NCBI GenBank assembly: GCA_023261685.1
Contig: JAHFOM010000044.1
Coordinates: 1-7,049 of the forward strand
Direction: 5' to 3'
Length of the DNA: 7,049 nucleotides
DNA from: Candidatus Moraniibacteriota bacterium
GTDB lineage: Bacteria > Patescibacteriota > Minisyncoccia > Moranbacterales > UBA1568
In this document: positions 1 to 4,432 of the stretch, in pieces
Position numbering within the stretch: position 1 is the first letter of the stretch
Layout: each line of letters opens with the position of its first letter
The notes under the pieces: generated by a model
Seen by the model: the letters and a program-made list of their open reading frames with translations, nothing else
Database searches by the model: none
What the model was told of the DNA's origin: nothing
Translations under genes and position numbers: made by a program

Positions 1-101
1 CGGACACTGTATTTATGAAAGGCTCCATAGACGATGTCCGTATCTACAACCGCGCACTCTCCGCCACCGAAATCTCCGCCCTCTACAATTCCGGCCGTTA
101 G
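1..101 (+). CDS. C-terminal end of a LamG-type (concanavalin A-like lectin) surface protein, partial
   Basis: The reading frame beginning at base 3 is open from the left edge and ends at TAG (99-101), giving 32 residues. They contain the segment GSIDDVRIYNRALSATEI followed by an LYNSG ending. This is the classic closing beta-strand and short helix of LamG/laminin-G-like jelly-roll domains, which commonly sit at the C-terminus of large secreted proteins and bind glycans or act in adhesion. Only this tail is visible, so the length, signal peptide and other domains are unknown. The codon style is rich in CTC, TCC, GCC and ACC, like the distal part of the giant repeat protein at the other end of the window and unlike the toxin-antitoxin genes between them. 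No clear terminator follows the stop codon. Confidence 0.75.
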   Translation, partial: DTVFMKGSIDDVRIYNRALSATEISALYNSGR

Positions 102-161
102 AGCCAAATGTATGTACTGTACCTACTCAATAAAGAGCAGAAGAGAATAAAACAACTGATA

Positions 162-190
162 TTGACAATGTATACTATTTGTAATACAAT
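162..190 (+). promoter_or_regulatory. Sigma-70-type promoter for the first toxin-antitoxin operon, apparently leaderless
   Basis: A perfect TTGACA (162-167) is followed by a 17-base spacer and TACAAT (185-190). The ATG of the downstream gene begins at 197, six bases after the -10 box. The predicted transcription start therefore falls on or one base before the start codon, and no ribosome binding site can fit. This is sequence-level evidence only. Confidence 0.75.
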
Positions 191-196
191 ACCGCT

Positions 197-478
197 ATGC
201 AAGAAATACGTTGGAATGAGGGAAAAAACGACCTGCTCAAACAAGAGCGAGGAGTGGGTTTTGAAGAGGTGCTCATTGCTATCTATGAAGGCGAACTTTT
301 GGATATCATCGAGCACGCGAATAATGAAAAATATCCTCATCAAAGGGTTTTTGTAGTCAACATCGACCAATACGCTTATCTCGTACCGTTTGTTGAGACT
401 GAGACTGAGATTTTTTTGAAAACAATCATTCCAAGCCGGAAAGCTACCAAGCAATATATAATTCGTCATCAAAAATAA
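197..478 (+). CDS. BrnT-like toxin of a type II toxin-antitoxin module
   Basis: This 93-residue protein has the BrnT-family layout. An N-terminal strand carries IRWNEGKN (4-11), followed by LKQERGVGFEEV (14-25). A central strand pair holds VFVVNIDQYAYLVPF (51-65). The C-terminal motif PSRKATKQY (79-87) matches the SARKAT-R-Y ending typical of the family. Known BrnT toxins are small RelE-fold ribonucleases that inhibit translation and are neutralised by a ribbon-helix-helix partner. Here the toxin is the first gene, with the antitoxin five bases downstream, the gene order usual for BrnT modules. The ATG at 197 is preferred because the promoter ends six bases upstream and the homologous region starts immediately. 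The family assignment is good; the RNase activity is inferred from the family, not seen. Confidence 0.8.
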   Translation: MQEIRWNEGKNDLLKQERGVGFEEVLIAIYEGELLDIIEHANNEKYPHQRVFVVNIDQYAYLVPFVETETEIFLKTIIPSRKATKQYIIRHQK

Positions 479-483
479 TTGCT

Positions 484-747
484 ATGAAATACTTTGAATT
501 AGAACCAGAAGAAGAGGAGCTGCTCCGTGGTTTTGAGAAGGGCGAATTGAAGAGCGTGCTCCAAGTATCCAAAGAAAAGGCTCGCTATCAGAAAATTGTT
601 GCCTCTGTTCTGAAAAAAGGGAAAAACATCAATATTCGCCTCTCCGAACACGACCTGCTGAAACTGAAAGCGAAAGCGCTTGAAGAAGGATTGCCGTATC
701 AGACCTACCTTGCTTCACTCGTGCACAAACATCTGAAGGTGAGGTGA
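484..747 (+). CDS. CopG/BrnA-like ribbon-helix-helix antitoxin
   Basis: This 87-residue protein has an acidic N-terminus (FELEPEEEELLRGF, 4-17) and a C-terminal ribbon-helix-helix. The strand is NINIRLS (48-54), helix A is about 55-68, and helix B begins at PYQTYLASL (71-79). Proteins with this layout are antitoxins. The C-terminal fold dimerises and binds operator DNA, while the N-terminal part contacts the toxin. It starts five bases after the toxin stop codon, so the two are surely one operon, and the pair would be expected to autorepress the promoter at 162-190. No Shine-Dalgarno sequence precedes the ATG, suggesting translational coupling. It ends with TGA. There is confident support for the fold and the pairing; the operator was not identified. 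Confidence 0.82.
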   Translation: MKYFELEPEEEELLRGFEKGELKSVLQVSKEKARYQKIVASVLKKGKNINIRLSEHDLLKLKAKALEEGLPYQTYLASLVHKHLKVR

Positions 748-771
748 TCATACAACGGTCTGACGAGGCGT

Positions 772-801
772 GTTCACTCGTGATTCGATCTCTCAGTGAA
801 C
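772..801. repeat. Inverted repeat upstream of the second toxin-antitoxin module
   Basis: Seven-base perfect arms GTTCACT (772-778) and AGTGAAC (795-801) are separated by 16 bases. No T-run follows, so it is a poor intrinsic terminator. It lies directly upstream of the -35 region of the RHH/ParE operon, where an autoregulatory operator for the ribbon-helix-helix antitoxin would be expected. The operator role is inferred from position only. Confidence 0.4.
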
Positions 802-803
802 GA

Positions 804-839
804 TTGACGTCTTGACGTTGAAACGTGGTATGCTATGAT
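804..839 (+). promoter_or_regulatory. Probable promoter of the RHH/ParE operon
   Basis: Two TTGACG boxes lie close together (804-809 and 812-817). The second has TATGAT (834-839) at a 16-base spacing. The first pairs with TATGCT (829-834), preceded by an extended -10 TG, at a longer 19-base spacing. Either choice puts transcription start near 841-846 and leaves a leader of roughly 25-30 bases before the ATG at 870. I cannot tell which one is used. Confidence 0.55.
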
Positions 840-869
840 GACAATGTAATCATTTGTATTCAGAGCATT

Positions 870-1118
870 ATGAACACCACTATAAAGCAAAATACTTTGA
901 CACTCAGGGTTTCCGACGAGTTGAAAGGAAATCTTGACCGATTTGCCAGGCTGGCGGGGCGCTCTCTCTCCTCTGTGGCTGTGACGGCAGTGGAGGAATA
1001 CTTGGCTTGGCGCATTCCGCAGTTGAAAGATCTAAAACAGGCTATCAAAGAAGCTGATCAAAAGAAGTTTGCTTCTCAAAAAGAAGTGAATCTCATTTTC
1101 TCCAAATATGATTGTTAA
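870..1118 (+). CDS. Ribbon-helix-helix antitoxin (ParD/CopG-like) partner of the ParE toxin
   Basis: This 82-residue protein carries an N-terminal ribbon-helix-helix: strand NTLTLRVS (8-15), helix A about 16-30, and helix B RSLSSVAVTAVEEYL (31-45). A charged C-terminal tail (49-82) is likely to wrap the toxin. An in-frame GTG at 825 would add 15 residues but lies upstream of the predicted transcription start, so the ATG at 870 is chosen; this also starts the protein just before the DNA-binding strand. No good Shine-Dalgarno sequence is visible. The gene overlaps the downstream toxin by 11 bases, an arrangement that couples translation of the two. The antitoxin role follows from the fold, size and overlap with a ParE-type gene. 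The precise subfamily is uncertain. Confidence 0.8.
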   Translation: MNTTIKQNTLTLRVSDELKGNLDRFARLAGRSLSSVAVTAVEEYLAWRIPQLKDLKQAIKEADQKKFASQKEVNLIFSKYDC

Positions 1119-1377
1119 GTGGCTCAAGCGTGCTCTCAAAGATCTTTCCGCGATTGTCGTTTGGATTGAGCGTGACAATCCGCGGGCAGCACGAGCCTTT
1201 GTGAAGGATATCCGCAAAAAAACCAAGCGACTGGCCAGCTTTCCCTTTATGGGTCGGGCGGGCGCATATGGGGATATTCGAGAATTTGTCGTTCACAAAA
1301 ACTACATCATCTCCTATCGCGTGCGCCGAAATGTCGTCGAAATTATTCAAGTATGGCATATCAGAGAGAAGCGCTGA
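1108..1377 (+). CDS. parE: RelE/ParE-superfamily toxin
   Basis: This 89-residue protein matches the ParE plan. An N-terminal strand MIVKWLKRALKDL (1-13) leads into a helical hairpin with WIERDNPRAARAFV (19-32), then LASFPFMGRAG (42-52). Next come the central GDIREFVVHKNYIISYRV (55-72) and the final strand VVEIIQVWHIREKR (76-89). ParE toxins described to date poison DNA gyrase, whereas RelE relatives cleave mRNA on the ribosome; the REF...YRV core and the two-helix insert resemble ParE more. The start lies inside the end of the antitoxin gene (11-base overlap) and the gene ends with TGA. It is part of the operon driven from about 804-839. The symbol reflects the toxin family and not topoisomerase IV subunit B. 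The target is not deducible from sequence. Confidence 0.85.
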   Translation: MIVKWLKRALKDLSAIVVWIERDNPRAARAFVKDIRKKTKRLASFPFMGRAGAYGDIREFVVHKNYIISYRVRRNVVEIIQVWHIREKR

Positions 1378-1401
1378 AATTTTTTGTCAGACTGAGGCGT
1401 T

Positions 1402-1431
1402 TTGACAGGAGTTTTTGGAAAGTGCTATTGT
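1402..1431 (+). promoter_or_regulatory. Promoter of the coiled-coil gene, apparently leaderless
   Basis: TTGACA (1402-1407), an 18-base spacer and TATTGT (1426-1431) are followed after exactly six bases by the ATG at 1438. This spacing predicts transcription start at the A of the start codon, as at the first toxin-antitoxin operon. It lies only 24 bases after the ParE stop codon, so this two-gene unit has its own promoter. Confidence 0.65.
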
Positions 1432-1437
1432 AGGCGT

Positions 1438-1800
1438 ATGAAAAAGAAACGGCAAGCCATTACAACAATTGATGATTTGTCGATGCTTATGCAGAGCGAG
1501 TTTTTGGTTATACACGATCAATTCAAAGAAGTACGGAGTGATATTTTTGATCTGAAGACTGATGTCGCTGATCTGAAGACTGATGTCGCTGATCTGAAGA
1601 CTGATGTCGTAGAATTACAAACAAGTATGGCGTCATTACAAACTGATGTAGCCAGGCTGGAAGTAACCGTCAACCGCATTGATACTCGTACTCAGCATCA
1701 GGTGGATGCCGTGTACGAGGATGTCGCCGAACTACAGGAAGATATGGAGCTCACGAAACGTGAGATTGTAACGATCAAATTGCATTTGAGTCTGAACTAA
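1438..1800 (+). CDS. Heptad-repeat coiled-coil protein of unknown function
   Basis: This gene encodes a 120-residue soluble protein dominated by seven-residue repeats. From residue 38 the units read DLKTDVA, DLKTDVA, DLKTDVV, ELQTSMA, SLQTDVA and RLEVTVN. Leucine at position 2 and valine (or another hydrophobic residue) at position 6 give the 4-3 spacing of a coiled coil. A basic N-terminus (MKKKRQ) and an amphipathic segment (12-37) precede it, and a further charged helix (about 91-120) closes the protein. No signal peptide or membrane segment is visible. An upstream in-frame TTG at 1402 is rejected as start because it is the first base of the -35 box. A 65-residue partner gene follows seven bases downstream. 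It probably oligomerises as a helical bundle; I do not recognise a function. Confidence 0.75.
   Translation: MKKKRQAITTIDDLSMLMQSEFLVIHDQFKEVRSDIFDLKTDVADLKTDVADLKTDVVELQTSMASLQTDVARLEVTVNRIDTRTQHQVDAVYEDVAELQEDMELTKREIVTIKLHLSLN
1549..1611 (+). repeat. 21-bp in-frame tandem repeat encoding coiled-coil heptads
   Basis: The unit begins GATCTGAAGACTGATGTCG and is 21 bases long. Copies lie at 1549-1569 and 1570-1590 (identical) and at 1591-1611 (first 19 bases identical). Each encodes the heptad DLKTDV plus A or V. Degenerate heptads continue downstream in protein but not in DNA, which indicates recent amplification of this part. Slippage would add or remove seven residues without breaking the frame. 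Confidence 0.9.
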
Positions 1801-1807
1801 ACTCGTT

Positions 1808-2005
1808 ATGAGTGATACGAAAGAATTGACGGTACTATCGAATGAGCAGTGGAACCCGCAGGCAGAAGCCAAGGTCTTGCGTGATGAGTTTGAAGATGTA
1901 AAGCGTCAGGCTGGGAGTAGGGTTGATCCTATAGAATTGGAGAGGGTAGAGGCAAAAATTCAGAGTATTGAGTTGCGCGTCGCGAAGTGGTTTGGCTCTG
2001 TGTAG
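1808..2005 (+). CDS. Small helical protein of unknown function, second gene of the coiled-coil unit
   Basis: This gene encodes 65 residues, highly charged and predicted mostly helical from about residue 16 to the end, including EAKVLRDEFEDVKRQAG (19-35) and LERVEAKIQSIELRVAKWF (44-62). It begins seven bases after the stop codon of the coiled-coil gene, so the two are probably co-transcribed and may interact. There is no signal peptide, membrane segment, cysteine or recognisable catalytic motif. It ends 18 bases before a strong hairpin terminator, consistent with a real last gene of an operon. I do not recognise the family, and the coding call rests on its position and on the clean operon boundaries. 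Confidence 0.6.
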   Translation: MSDTKELTVLSNEQWNPQAEAKVLRDEFEDVKRQAGSRVDPIELERVEAKIQSIELRVAKWFGSV

Positions 2006-2023
2006 CAAGAAAGAAGTAAGGAT

Positions 2024-2051
2024 AAAAATCACTCTTTTCAGAGTGATTTTT
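2024..2051. terminator. Bidirectional intrinsic terminator between convergent genes
   Basis: A perfect 12-base-pair stem has arms AAAAATCACTCT (2024-2035) and AGAGTGATTTTT (2040-2051), with loop TTTC. The T-rich right arm plus one more T serves the plus-strand operon ending at 2005. The complementary A-tract on the left gives a U-run for transcripts arriving from manC on the minus strand. Confidence 0.85.
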
Positions 2052-2069
2052 TGATTTATTACCAAACGA

Positions 2070-2110
2070 AGCGAGTGAAGCGAAAACTTGTTTTCGTTTC
2101 TGAGCGAGTG
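2070..2110. repeat. Hairpin element flanked by AGCGAGTG direct repeats
   Basis: The octamer AGCGAGTG occurs at 2070-2077 and again at 2103-2110. Between them is a ten-pair stem (2077-2086 with 2091-2100, one G-U pair) closed by the loop CTTG. It lies between the terminator and the 3' end of manC. There is no U-run after it, so it does not look like a second terminator. It may be a small interspersed palindromic repeat, which needs genome-wide comparison. Confidence 0.5.
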
Positions 2111-2113
2111 CCG

Positions 2114-2141
2114 GTAACATCGGGTGAATACCCCTTATAAT
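2114..2141 (+). promoter_or_regulatory. Possible promoter directed antisense into manC
   Basis: A consensus TATAAT (2136-2141) follows GTAACA (2114-2119, four of six matches to TTGACA) with a 16-base spacer. It points rightward into the 3' end of the minus-strand manC gene. An ATG sits five bases downstream, but the 83-codon frame it opens looks like a shadow of manC. The -10 box lies within an 11-base palindrome (2134-2144), so it may be coincidental. Confidence 0.3.
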
Positions 2142-2182
2142 AAGCCATGTTAGTCACTGAGAAGCAAGGCTTCCCAGTAGTA

Positions 2183-3304
2183 TTAGAGGGAGGATTCCTT
2201 GCCTTCCTCTTTGAGTTTTTTGATGAGGTTTTTCATTTCGCCGGAGATATGATCGCGATGGGCTACGAGGAGGGCATCCTCCGTATCGACGATGATGATA
2301 TCGCGGAGTCCGAGCGTGGCGATGAGGCGCTTCTCCCCGTGCACGAGGATGTCGTGACTGCCGATGTCGATATGCTGTCCGAGCGCTACCGTCGTTGATC
2401 CGTTTTTCTCTCGTAAAAAGTCAAAAAGCGTTCCCCAGCTGCCGACGTCGCTCCACTTAAGCGAGCTCGGGATGACGAGGCGCTGTTCGGGGGAGAGTTT
2501 TTCTACGATTGCTGTGTCGATGGGCTCGTTCGGTGTTTCGGCGTAGAGCACATCCAGAGTTTTCTCATCCAGTGTCGAGGATTTTTTATGCTCGATGATT
2601 TTTCCTATCGCTTGGGAGAGCTCGGGGGAATGCATCCGTGTCCACTCTGCAAAATGTTCGGCTGAAAAAATAAAATACCCGGCGTTCCAGAGATACTCCC
2701 AGCTGGAGAGGTATGTTTCGGCAGTTTTGGCATCGGGTTTTTCTTTGAAGGCGTCGACGACGAAGATACGTTTGTCTGAAATGACAGCGAATTCCTGTCC
2801 CATTTTAATGTAACCGAGACCGGTATCCGGATGAGTGGGATTGATACCGACGGTGATGAGTTTGTCTCGGTGCTTTGTGACGGCAGCGAGTCCGGCATCG
2901 ATGGTCGCGGTGAATTCATCGGGATTTTCGATAGCGTGATCGGAGGCGATGGTGGCTATCACGGCTGCCGGATCAATGAGGGCAATCATTGCGGCGACGA
3001 GCGCGATGGCGGGGGCGGTATTGCGCGATTCTGGCTCGAGGATGAGCCTTTCTTCTGCCATTTCCGGCAGTTGTTCCAGTACCATTGACTGGTAATTTTT
3101 AGTGGTGGAAACGAAGATATTTTCCCGAGGGACGACCGTCGCGACCCGGGCAAATGTTTCCTGAATCATCGTCTGGGTTCCGGTGAAGGACTGGAATTGC
3201 TTGGGCTTCTGTTTGCGGGAGAGCGGCCAGAGTCGGGTCCCTGATCCGCCTGCCATAATGACGGCGTAGGAGTGAATATGCTTCTCTTTCAGTTGCTGTG
3301 ACAT
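2183..3304 (-). CDS. manC: Mannose-1-phosphate guanylyltransferase (GDP-mannose pyrophosphorylase)
   Basis: This cytoplasmic 373-residue enzyme joins mannose 1-phosphate and GTP to give GDP-mannose and pyrophosphate. GDP-mannose is the donor for mannosylation and the precursor of GDP-fucose and related sugars. The nucleotidyltransferase signature is AGGSGTRLWPLSR (18-30) followed by PKQF (34-37). Other family motifs are LEPESRNTAPAI (89-100), the metal-binding SDH (121-123), GYIKMG (164-169), FKEKP (186-190), WNAGYFIF (206-213) and SDVGSW (285-290). The C-terminal part (about 305-350) is the left-handed beta-helix region. The length fits the single-domain form; the phosphomannose isomerase domain found in about 470-residue bifunctional ManC/AlgA proteins is absent. 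It stands alone on the minus strand, divergent from the surface-protein genes, and ends at the shared terminator. The ATG at 3302-3304 is about 24 bases below the predicted transcription start. Confidence 0.95.
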   Translation of the reverse strand: MSQQLKEKHIHSYAVIMAGGSGTRLWPLSRKQKPKQFQSFTGTQTMIQETFARVATVVPRENIFVSTTKNYQSMVLEQLPEMAEERLILEPESRNTAPAIALVAAMIALIDPAAVIATIASDHAIENPDEFTATIDAGLAAVTKHRDKLITVGINPTHPDTGLGYIKMGQEFAVISDKRIFVVDAFKEKPDAKTAETYLSSWEYLWNAGYFIFSAEHFAEWTRMHSPELSQAIGKIIEHKKSSTLDEKTLDVLYAETPNEPIDTAIVEKLSPEQRLVIPSSLKWSDVGSWGTLFDFLREKNGSTTVALGQHIDIGSHDILVHGEKRLIATLGLRDIIIVDTEDALLVAHRDHISGEMKNLIKKLKEEGKESSL

Positions 3305-3334
3305 AGTGATTTTTTGTTAGTAAAGCACAGGAAT

Positions 3335-3364
3335 AGTATACGTCAGACACGGAGAAAAGTGCAA
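3335..3364 (-). promoter_or_regulatory. Promoter of manC
   Basis: On the minus strand TTGCAC (3364-3359) and TATACT (3340-3335) are separated by 18 bases. Transcription should begin near 3328, leaving a leader of about 24 bases before the manC ATG. No Shine-Dalgarno sequence is visible in this A-rich leader. Confidence 0.65.
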
Positions 3365-3429
3365 TATAGCAGCTTTTGTTTTTTTGTTCGGATGCGCTTG
3401 ATTGTGTCCTGTTAAAAAATGTTTTTTTG

Positions 3430-3438
3430 TGGTAGAGT
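3430..3438 (+). promoter_or_regulatory. Possible extended -10 promoter upstream of the Fn3-like gene
   Basis: TG (3430-3431), one base, then TAGAGT (3433-3438) forms an extended -10 element. The -35 region (about 3410-3415) is poor. An ATG lies six bases downstream at 3445. It is the best plus-strand promoter candidate in the divergent region between manC and the Fn3-like gene. Confidence 0.4.
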
Positions 3439-3444
3439 TCTTGT

Positions 3445-3483
3445 ATGACAAGAAGAAAAATCGCGTGCTGCATTGTGGTGTGA
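3445..3483 (+). CDS. Possible 12-codon leaderless leader peptide
   Basis: The frame reads MTRRKIACCIVV and ends at TGA. Its ATG lies exactly six bases after the extended -10 element, the same geometry as the two leaderless starts elsewhere in the window. It ends about 40 bases before the start of the Fn3-like gene. The two tandem cysteine codons and basic start are unremarkable alone. It could be a leader peptide, a remnant of a signal sequence, or chance; support is weak. Confidence 0.2.
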   Translation: MTRRKIACCIVV

Positions 3484-3523
3484 TTGTTCTGTGTAAAAAT
3501 AATTCAACGTTGTGCTACCGGGT

Positions 3524-4246
3524 ATGGCAGGAGGAGAACCACTCAATATTTTTGTGCCGGAAAAAGGACGCGGAATGTGGGGGAACATCAGTCGCAGAAA
3601 AAGATGGGTTATCATCATTGGCGTTCTTATCCTCTTCGCTCTCTCGGGATATCTTTTTTTTCGTCAGATGCTCGGTGTGGGTTCGCCGGAACATACGGCG
3701 CTTCCAGAAACTGTCCCGAAATCACCAAAGTCGGAAACGACCACGACGTTACAGACCAATCCTCTTTCAGTGGGTGAATCGATACCGCTTTTTGGTGATG
3801 CAAATTATCAGAGCGAGAACTTCCGCGTGGGAGATATCGCTATCGGAGGAGAAGCGGAATTCTTGTTGACGGAAGACCCACCGGAACCCATCGAGATCAG
3901 CGCGGTTCGCGGGGAGGCTTTTATCGAAAAAAACAAACAGGAAGTGAAATTGGTGCTCAGTTGGAAAACCAACAAGCTGGCAAAATCAGACGTCGACTAT
4001 TCCAAGGGCGTCGGACAGGCGAAGAAGACTATGAGTGAGGATGACTACGGATTGAATCACAGCCTGATCATTCCGGGGCTGGAGCCCGCCTCGACGTACG
4101 TCTACACCATCACTTCGGAGGATCGTTTCGGCAATACCGCCAAGAGCGATGCCCACGCGGTGTATACGGGAGCCAGGACGGTGTCACTGTTTGACCTCAT
4201 CGCGGACGCCGTGGGTGATGTGTTCGGTTGGGCGGTAAAGAAATAA
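3524..4246 (+). CDS. Membrane-anchored protein with a fibronectin-III-like extracellular domain
   Basis: This 240-residue protein has a short cytoplasmic N-terminus with the basic cluster RRKR (24-27), then one hydrophobic segment (28-46, VIIIGVLILFALSGYLFF). That predicts an inside-N, outside-C single-pass topology. A Thr/Ser/Pro-rich linker (about 54-82) and an acidic stretch (about 110-125) lead to a fibronectin-III or purple-acid-phosphatase-N-like beta domain (about 123-216). Its markers are LVLSWKTN (143-150), VDYS (157-160), IPGLEPASTYVYTI (183-196) and SEDRFGNTA (198-206). The final 20 residues form a hydrophobic helix (221-240). The start could also be GTG at 3512 or ATG at 3575; ATG 3524 is chosen as the first ATG that retains the conserved-looking N-terminus. 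Such domains mediate protein or glycan contacts. Its neighbour is the giant repeat protein, suggesting a shared envelope role, but the function is unknown. Confidence 0.8.
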   Translation: MAGGEPLNIFVPEKGRGMWGNISRRKRWVIIIGVLILFALSGYLFFRQMLGVGSPEHTALPETVPKSPKSETTTTLQTNPLSVGESIPLFGDANYQSENFRVGDIAIGGEAEFLLTEDPPEPIEISAVRGEAFIEKNKQEVKLVLSWKTNKLAKSDVDYSKGVGQAKKTMSEDDYGLNHSLIIPGLEPASTYVYTITSEDRFGNTAKSDAHAVYTGARTVSLFDLIADAVGDVFGWAVKK

Positions 4247-4342
4247 GAGGACGAGTAACCGTCGAAAAATAATGATTTTTGAAAGGAAGAATATGTTGAA
4301 AAGAATGAAGAGTATGCCGGTTGACAGAGAAGACGTTCTGGC

Positions 4343-4364
4343 TTTATTCCTGCAATGGAATAAA
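4343..4364 (+). terminator. Weak terminator-like hairpin after the Fn3-like gene
   Basis: Perfect eight-base arms TTTATTCC (4343-4350) and GGAATAAA (4357-4364) enclose the loop TGCAAT and are followed by TTGTTT. The stem is AT-rich and the T-run is interrupted, so termination would be weak. It abuts the promoter of the next gene and could instead be a protein-binding site. Confidence 0.4.
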
Positions 4365-4399
4365 TTGTTTGACAAGAGAAAAGTATGATACAATATAGA
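4365..4399 (+). promoter_or_regulatory. Promoter region of the giant repeat protein gene
   Basis: A perfect TTGACA (4369-4374) lies 14 bases before TACAAT (4389-4394) and 19 bases before TATAGA (4394-4399). Alternatively TTGTTT (4365-4370) pairs with TACAAT at an 18-base spacing. The exact pair is ambiguous, but this is the only good promoter-like cluster here. It predicts a leader of about 30-38 bases, in which GAGTGA (4421-4426) is at most a weak ribosome-binding sequence. Confidence 0.5.
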
Positions 4400-4432
4400 A
4401 GATATTCCGAGTGAAAATCAGAGTGAAATTTC

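Noticed and set aside
171..176. TATACT as the -10 box of the first toxin-antitoxin promoter
   Set aside because: It is only three bases after the TTGACA. TACAAT at 185-190 has the correct 17-base spacing.
98..472. 124-codon minus-strand frame over the BrnT-like gene
   Set aside because: The plus-strand gene has a promoter, a family match and an operon partner; the reverse frame has none of these.
825..869. GTG start extending the second antitoxin by 15 residues
   Set aside because: The GTG lies upstream of both candidate -10 boxes, so it would not be transcribed from this promoter. The extension has no resemblance to antitoxin N-termini.
758..1410. Similar stretches near 759-772 and 1390-1403 (both containing GAGGCGT) as a shared boundary element
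   Set aside because: The shared part is only seven exact bases with patchy flanking similarity, within what chance allows.
1402..1437. TTG start extending the coiled-coil protein by 12 residues
   Set aside because: The TTG is the beginning of a perfect TTGACA -35 box that fits a -10 box ending six bases before the ATG at 1438.
2147..2398. 83-codon plus-strand frame antisense to manC
   Set aside because: It lies almost entirely inside the clearly conserved manC gene, and its acidic, low-complexity protein mirrors manC codons. Only the promoter-like sequence upstream is kept as a finding.
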